Positions 8,346 to 12,370 of a DNA stretch of 12,370 bases are shown here, piece by piece (the stretch's first letter is position 1; each line of letters opens with the position of its first letter). Origin of the DNA: JAFLCA01 sp041907145. GTDB taxonomy: Bacteria > Bdellovibrionota_C > UBA2361 > JAFLCA01. The position numbers and the translations under genes were made by a program. Under the pieces are notes generated by a model. The model did not search any database. It was not told the DNA's origin and worked only from the letters and a program-made list of their open reading frames with translations. Location: positions 1 through 12,370 of the forward strand of contig JAYRHW010000130.1 in the NCBI GenBank assembly GCA_041907145.1. Direction: 5' to 3'.

Positions 8346-9254
8346 ATGCAGGTCTGGAGTACTATGCCTGGCGCCACCCCCCAACCAGAATCTTCGCAGG
8401 AAAAGACCTCGCCAGGGACCAGTGTCGGTGAGCCAGTCCCACCTCAAGCTGACACCGGTATACCCGACCATACAGCCGCACCGACCCCACCAGTTCCTGG
8501 CAGCATCAGCTATTTCAGTCTCACCTCAGAGCAGCGCCCCGTGGCCGAGGTCGCCGAGGCCCGTGCAGCTCAGGAGCCGGTGCTCAAGTCATTGATGCAG
8601 CGCGGTTATCAACCGTCTCAGCGGCACTTTGATATACAAGCAGCGTTCGTAGCGGACTTCGCACGATTGAGTAATGATGCCGAAGCCAAGGGCGAGACCG
8701 CGCTCGATTTGCTGGGCCAGGCGCTGCGAAACTGCAACTCCGACGATCCATGGACGATCGAGTTGCGGTATAAGGACACCCTGCCGATCCGAACGCAAAG
8801 TGCCGAGGCCTTCCAGGAGCGATTCTTCGCTGAATGGCTCGTTCGGTCAGTTCCGTACGGCAGCGACGCCCGCACGGGACAGCTGCTCATAAGAGCATTA
8901 GCTGACAATTTCTTCGCTTTCGGCGCTCCGGGAACCGGAGTCTGCGAGCATTTGTGCCGGGAAATGCTCCGCCTTGGGAATCTGCAAGCCGACGGTGTTA
9001 ATGGTGAGATAGCAGAGTTTATGAGCCTGAAATCCGGGCTTAATCCAGTCAATATAGCCGCGCTACTAAAAACTGCGCGCGGCAGTCCCCCTGAAGCGGG
9101 GCTCGAAATTGCCACGGAACGATCCGTGCATCTGCTTACGGAGTTGTATACCCCCGTTGCCGTTCCCCCTCCCCCAGCTCCAAAGCCCGAGTCACGTACC
9201 TGGCGTACATTGAAGGGAATCGGTCGTGCAATAAAGAACTATATCGATGAATGA
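8346..9254 (+). CDS. Hypothetical protein with Pro-rich N-terminus and basic C-terminal tail
   Basis: I do not recognise this 302-residue protein. Residues 1-55 are rich in Pro, Thr, Ser and Gln and look disordered. Residues 60-270 look like a soluble, mostly helical domain with recurring polar/hydrophobic spacing and a Cys pair at 200 and 204 (GVCEHLCREML). A short Pro run (VAVPPPPAPKP, 271-281) then leads to a basic, possibly amphipathic tail (RTWRTLKGIGRAIKNYIDE). No signal peptide, membrane segment or catalytic motif is evident. The start is uncertain: ATG 8346 has AAAGG 3 nt upstream and ATG 8364 has GGAG 4 nt upstream; neither spacing is ideal. It shares strand with the kinase upstream and the ITPase-IMPDH fusion 76 bp downstream. 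Long coherent reading frame and plausible composition support a real gene. Confidence 0.75.
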   Translation: MQVWSTMPGATPQPESSQEKTSPGTSVGEPVPPQADTGIPDHTAAPTPPVPGSISYFSLTSEQRPVAEVAEARAAQEPVLKSLMQRGYQPSQRHFDIQAAFVADFARLSNDAEAKGETALDLLGQALRNCNSDDPWTIELRYKDTLPIRTQSAEAFQERFFAEWLVRSVPYGSDARTGQLLIRALADNFFAFGAPGTGVCEHLCREMLRLGNLQADGVNGEIAEFMSLKSGLNPVNIAALLKTARGSPPEAGLEIATERSVHLLTELYTPVAVPPPPAPKPESRTWRTLKGIGRAIKNYIDE

Positions 9255-9258
9255 GATT

Positions 9259-9287
9259 TTGACTTAGAAACTGGCTCCCATTAGGCT
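9259..9287 (+). promoter_or_regulatory. Possible promoter before the ITPase-IMPDH fusion gene
   Basis: TTGACT (9259-9264), 17-bp spacer, TAGGCT (9282-9287), placed in the 76-bp gap 44 nt before the ATG at 9331. The -35 matches five of six consensus bases and the -10 three of six. Hexamers and spacing are almost the same as at 8258-8286, so the two genes may share control. Confidence 0.4.
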
Positions 9288-9330
9288 AGCCCCAGCCGCA
9301 TTCTCCGCCCCGAAGTATTCCGGTAGTAAG

Positions 9331-11700
9331 ATGCAGACTGAACCAATTCATAATACCCAGCAGCTTTGGCCCGCAGCCGACGAACAGCCTGTGATGCCGA
9401 CAGCGACGCCTCTGCGTTTTGCCACCACCAACCCAGGGAAACTCGCCGAAATCGCCGGCTTTCTTAACGTTCCGGCCGAGACGCTTGAAGGCATACAGGT
9501 CGAACTACCGGAGCTTCACCCATCTTCTGCCCTCTATGATCGTATGCGCAGTGGCGCATACGAGGAATGCACACGCGCTATCGCTGCGCAAAAGGCGAGG
9601 GACGCATTTATCATTCAGGGAAAGGATGTCACGGTGGAGGACTCGGGACTCTATCTCGTTGGCCTCAAGGGACTTCCGGGTCCATGCATCAAGGACTGGT
9701 GCACTCCCGAGGGATTGAAAGCACTAACCTCGCAGGGGGGGCAAGCCAGTTTCGTTGTAGCTTTCGCCTATTTTTCAGGGCGAGGTGAACCCCAGATTCG
9801 CTCTGCGGCCATCGATGGATTGATAGCCCCCGAGCCGCGCGGCACAAAGGGTTTTGGCTTCGACTCCATCTTCATTCCCTCCCCCAAGCGCCAAGCCGAG
9901 CTCTGGCCGGACCTCGCCTACCGGACCTATGGCGAAATGAGCGCCGAGGAAAAACGCAAAATCTCTCCCCGTTCTCTTGCTCTGCAGCAGATGGCGGATC
10001 AGCCATTCGAGGCTCCTCCGGTCTTGCCCTCGGTAAGGATCCCGGTGGCTGCTCTGCGCTCCGTGCGAGACGACTTTCAGACGCCCGTCCCTGAGAATCA
10101 TCGCGAGGTTGTGGAGCGAGCCTGCAATCAGCATATCAGCGACCGCCTGCAGCGGATTCGCAGCGATATGAAATCGCTTTCGGCGCGCATTCAGTTGGTT
10201 TACGAGGGCGAGCTTCCCGAGCGTATTCTCGATTCCCACTCCCCGCACGCTAAGGCGCTTATCCGCAACTTCGATAACCGCGATCTCTATGCCTTCACTG
10301 TCGAGAGCGCCACCTCCATCTTGACCAATGGCGTCTTGCGCATGGAGCTGATTAATCATCCCATGCGGCTCGAGGCTCAGCTGCGCGTGGAAAATAACGG
10401 CTTCGTACCGGTGCGGGGCAAGCACGTTCCAGCTCTTGACTACTTTGCCACACGCAATCGCGCCACCACCTTCGACGATTTTAAGCTTGGGTATGAGGGC
10501 GGACTCGATGAGCGGAGGAATCTTGAGCGCATTATCGGAATCATGACCCAGGGACTTTGGACCTGGTCTAGTACCAAACTGGTCACCGGATTCACTGTCG
10601 GCTCCTCTGTTCCCGCTATGAACTCCGCCTTTGCTATGGCAGAAGGTGCGTTATGCGGGAATTTAATGTTTGCACCCGTCGATAGCTTTTGGGCGAATCC
10701 TGAAGCGCAGACTGCCATGCTGGCAATGGCACACCACTTCATCGAATCGCATCCATTTCTCGAAGTCGGAAGATTCAATGGCGTCAAGCTGTCGAACGGA
10801 GAGACGGTAGAAGAATTTGTTAAACAGCGGGCGCATCGATTGATAGGCGCTACTCTCAAGGCTCGCGAGAATGAAATCGCAGAGCGGACCGAGCAGTTGC
10901 TCTCTCATGGGGTCACGGTGTTTAGGCCCTACGAAGCCGGCGTCACCCGCACGCTCCAGGCCTCCCTCAGAGCGATGACCTCAGCCCATCGCGGGGTCGA
11001 CATGGTAACTTATGCTGGACAAGTAGGAAGTGTTGAGCAGGCCAAACAGTGCATAGAGGCCGGAGCTCATGCGCTTATAGTCGGAATTGGCGACGGAGAT
11101 CTTTGCACTACTGCCGATGTCGCCGCTATCGCAGCCGACAATCCGCAGCTCGTCTATCAGCTTGTCAAAGCAAATCTTGGCGTACCCATAGGCGCTGATG
11201 GCGGCGTGGGTTCCCGGGCACCCGTGGCTGCGGCACTTGGCGCAGCGTTTAGAATCCGCGCCGGCGCTTTAGCGGGAGGCACCCTCTCCTTGCGCTTGGT
11301 GAAAGTCTCCGCTCCCGATGCTGCAGGCCAGTATTTCGATCCGACGGCCGGCGAGGCCTCGGCCATGACGAAGCTTCGCGGCAGCCAAGTCGATGCGCTG
11401 GGTGAACCGATGAATGTCGAGGGAACCTCCGCCAGAGAGTTCTTTGAGCCGAACAGTCCGCATATTCCGCGCCGAATTTGGGATGAGATGGCCGGTATAG
11501 CCAAGGCTCTTCGATTCCACGGCAATGATTCCCTGCTCGAGCTTATGCATACGCCGGAGCCGAGAGTCTTGAGTTTAACTCCCAATGCGATCCGTAAGGG
11601 CTCGTCCCATCCTGCCGCGCGTGAGAGCCGAGATATGCCGGTGTATCATCAAGCGGAGTTCGTACCGCTCCTGTCTCAGCGAGTAGATCCTGAGGCCTAG
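9331..11700 (+). CDS. ITPase (Ham1/RdgB) domain fused to an IMP dehydrogenase/GMP reductase-like barrel
   Basis: Single 789-residue frame with two nucleotide-metabolism modules. Residues 28-225 are a Ham1/ITPA-type pyrophosphatase fold that in the family hydrolyses (d)ITP and XTP to monophosphates. Visible are TTNPGKL (32-38), VEDSGL (102-107), the eukaryote-like LPGPCIKDW (115-123), GFGFDSIF (174-181), Lys208 and Arg214; the usual SHR is SPR (212-214). Residues about 230-380 are unassigned. Residues about 380-760 resemble IMPDH/GMPR: TFDD (380-383), the EAGAHALIVGIGDGDLCTT loop with Cys592, ADGG (622-625) with Asp623, an AGALAGG turn (644-650), GEASAM (674-679), and a C-terminal end like the barrel closing helices. 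There are no CBS domains. Several classical phosphate and NAD contacts are changed (see findings). ATG 9331 lacks a good Shine-Dalgarno; Met22 (9394) is an alternative. Probably cytoplasmic. Confidence 0.82.
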   Translation: MQTEPIHNTQQLWPAADEQPVMPTATPLRFATTNPGKLAEIAGFLNVPAETLEGIQVELPELHPSSALYDRMRSGAYEECTRAIAAQKARDAFIIQGKDVTVEDSGLYLVGLKGLPGPCIKDWCTPEGLKALTSQGGQASFVVAFAYFSGRGEPQIRSAAIDGLIAPEPRGTKGFGFDSIFIPSPKRQAELWPDLAYRTYGEMSAEEKRKISPRSLALQQMADQPFEAPPVLPSVRIPVAALRSVRDDFQTPVPENHREVVERACNQHISDRLQRIRSDMKSLSARIQLVYEGELPERILDSHSPHAKALIRNFDNRDLYAFTVESATSILTNGVLRMELINHPMRLEAQLRVENNGFVPVRGKHVPALDYFATRNRATTFDDFKLGYEGGLDERRNLERIIGIMTQGLWTWSSTKLVTGFTVGSSVPAMNSAFAMAEGALCGNLMFAPVDSFWANPEAQTAMLAMAHHFIESHPFLEVGRFNGVKLSNGETVEEFVKQRAHRLIGATLKARENEIAERTEQLLSHGVTVFRPYEAGVTRTLQASLRAMTSAHRGVDMVTYAGQVGSVEQAKQCIEAGAHALIVGIGDGDLCTTADVAAIAADNPQLVYQLVKANLGVPIGADGGVGSRAPVAAALGAAFRIRAGALAGGTLSLRLVKVSAPDAAGQYFDPTAGEASAMTKLRGSQVDALGEPMNVEGTSAREFFEPNSPHIPRRIWDEMAGIAKALRFHGNDSLLELMHTPEPRVLSLTPNAIRKGSSHPAARESRDMPVYHQAEFVPLLSQRVDPEA

Positions 11701-11760
11701 TAGAAGTTCCCCTAATTTCAGGAATACTCCGCGCTCTCTGAGCCTAGTAAAGCTTGTTGC

Positions 11761-11776
11761 CTACCCAGGGTGATCA
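11761..11776 (+). repeat. Direct repeat copy 1, CTACCCAGGGTGATCA
   Basis: Matches the copy at 11834-11849 at 14 of 16 positions, 73 bp apart. Each has an internal dyad (TACCC-N-GGGT), so it could be an operator-type protein-binding site. Function unknown. Confidence 0.5.
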
Positions 11777-11833
11777 AACCAAACCCGGATCGTAGTTTAC
11801 GCCCCGTAGATCAACAGGATAGCGGGTGCAGAG

Positions 11834-11849
11834 CTACCCGGGGTGATCT
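11834..11849 (+). repeat. Direct repeat copy 2, CTACCCGGGGTGATCT
   Basis: Second copy of the element at 11761, seven turns of helix downstream (73 bp). It differs at the central base of the dyad and at the last base. Confidence 0.5.
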
Positions 11850-11951
11850 AGCAAGCGTCATATACAGAGCTAAAATGAATGAGGATACTTGCAGCTTCAA
11901 GCTATGCTAGGCTGTTGATCAATCGGGTCGCCCAACGCTCTAGTTCAGCGG

Positions 11952-11963
11952 CTATCCGGGTGA
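11952..11963 (+). repeat. Degenerate third copy, CTATCCGGGTGA
   Basis: Resembles CTACCC-N-GGGTGA but lacks the central base and carries T for C at the fourth position. It lies 45 bp before the small gene at 12008. It may be chance. Confidence 0.3.
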
Positions 11964-12007
11964 ATAATATGTTATCTGCCCACCGTGTTTCTAGTTATTG
12001 AGAGCTT

Positions 12008-12259
12008 ATGAACAAAGAATGGATACACTTTCATCTGACAGAAGCTCTTGAAGAGCTAAACCGAACGATTAATGAACTATCAAATGATCCGGATTATGGC
12101 ATCGGTGACTTTTCGGTCGGAATGCAGCATATTTTTCATCACCTCAACACTGCATGGAATTCGCGGGATGTTAGCCCAAAAAAAGCCAGCGAAAGCTCCG
12201 ACAAGGACTTCAACGCATGGAGGCAGTTTCCCAAAGATATCGATATGTCTGCTGAGTAG
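12008..12259 (+). CDS. Small conserved-looking hypothetical protein, 83 residues
   Basis: Acidic, soluble small protein without signal peptide or membrane segment. The first 55 residues read as two helices: EALEELNRTINELSNDPDY, then a Gly-rich turn and FSVGMQHIFHHLNTAWNSRD. The patterned aromatic and His residues (QHIFHHLNTAWN) look like a conserved core. I recall similar short proteins of unknown function in other proteobacteria, but cannot name a family. Residues 56-83 are charged and probably flexible. The start is ATG 12008, with GAGAG (12000-12004) 3 nt upstream, a close but usable spacing. It stands alone after the repeat-bearing gap and before an inverted repeat at the window end. The protein-like composition supports it being real. 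Confidence 0.7.
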   Translation: MNKEWIHFHLTEALEELNRTINELSNDPDYGIGDFSVGMQHIFHHLNTAWNSRDVSPKKASESSDKDFNAWRQFPKDIDMSAE

Positions 12260-12306
12260 AGAGTAGGGTTTGGAATCATAGAGAATGGGCAGATAACAAT
12301 CGGAGG

Positions 12307-12370
12307 GAGCGGAGAAAAGGCCGCAGGCGTTAATTAAGATTTGTAGAGTTGGAGTGGCCTTTTCCCGCTC
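12307..12370. repeat. Long imperfect inverted repeat at the window end
   Basis: The arm GAGCGGAGAAAAGGCC (12307-12322) pairs with GGCCTTTTCCCGCTC (12356-12370) along its length except for one bulged base. The loop is 33 nt. It begins 47 nt after the stop of the small gene and may extend past the window. It could act as an RNA hairpin terminator of the small gene, though no U-run is visible inside the window. Alternatively it could be part of a repeat or folded recombination site. Confidence 0.55.

Larger units (their letters stand above)
11701..12007. other. 307-bp non-coding stretch with small repeats
   Basis: No reading frame of note. It holds two strong copies and one degenerate copy of a 13-16 bp element (listed separately). 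Other items are a GGATAGC (11817-11823) / GCTATCC (11951-11957) inverted pair, an AGCTT-C-AAGCT palindrome (11893-11903), and several GATCAA words, including the 8-bp palindrome TTGATCAA (11914-11921). No clear terminator follows the fusion gene, and I find no well-spaced sigma70 promoter for the small gene at 12008. Confidence 0.5.

Noticed and set aside
8618..9115. 165-codon minus-strand open frame opposite the hypothetical gene
   Set aside because: The plus-strand frame is longer, has upstream promoter-like sequence and shares strand with its neighbours. The antisense product is Ser/Arg-rich and looks like an artefact.
9775..10425. 216-codon minus-strand open frame inside the fusion gene
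   Set aside because: It runs antisense to a region with clear ITPase domain coding, and its product has no recognisable motifs. It is a shadow of the real frame.
4937..11700. Plus-strand cluster as a known anti-phage defence system
   Set aside because: No nuclease, toxin, CARF/SAVED, TIR, STAND or other recognised defence domain is present, and there are no mobile-element signs nearby. The genes look more like chromosomal metabolism, repair and signalling.
11889..11908. TTGCAG ... TATGCT as a promoter for the small gene
   Set aside because: The spacer is only 8 bp, far from the 16-18 bp needed.

Overview
The window looks like chromosomal DNA from a gammaproteobacterium or close relative, with GC around the mid-50s percent by eye. 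Reasons: a Lol lipoprotein-release system (outer-membrane lipoprotein sorting, hence a Gram-negative diderm), a LysS of the bacterial class II type, frequent use of TTG/GTG starts, and a CHASE/PAS hybrid histidine kinase. No IS element, tRNA, rRNA or CRISPR array was seen. The species cannot be named from this sequence.

Left half, minus strand (1-4684): a housekeeping block read right to left, alpha/beta hydrolase -> lysS -> lolC/E-type permease -> lolD (cut by the window start). lysS has a good sigma70-type promoter, which places its start at the ATG at 3444 rather than at the upstream TTG. The lysS-permease-lolD genes are tightly packed (30 bp and 2 bp gaps) and are probably one transcript. 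A 252-bp non-coding gap (4685-4936) separates this block from a plus-strand block.

Right half, plus strand (4937-11700): a 3-methyladenine/hypoxanthine DNA glycosylase (Mpg/AAG family) overlaps by 4 nt (ATGA) an 891-residue CHASE-PAS-HisKA-HATPase-REC hybrid kinase. Next come an unrecognised 302-residue protein with Pro-rich ends and then a 789-residue protein that is the most unusual item here. That protein is an ITPase (Ham1/RdgB/ITPA) domain joined to an IMP dehydrogenase/GMP reductase-like barrel. The barrel keeps the catalytic Cys loop and the ADGG motif but appears to have lost several phosphate- and NAD-contact residues. The last two genes each follow a similar TTGACT-N17-TA(C/G)GCT promoter-like sequence.

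Right end (11701-12370): a repeat-bearing 307-bp non-coding stretch holding copies of a CTACCC-N-GGGTGATC element, a small conserved-looking 83-residue protein, and a long imperfect inverted repeat cut by the window end.

How the genes may work together (inference): Mpg removes hypoxanthine from DNA, an ITPase removes (d)ITP from the nucleotide pool giving IMP, and an IMPDH-type barrel acts on IMP in the classical family. The plus-strand block therefore has a possible deaminated-purine theme, with a membrane kinase as a possible sensor. No such system is known to me, and the altered active-site residues mean the barrel's substrate is open.
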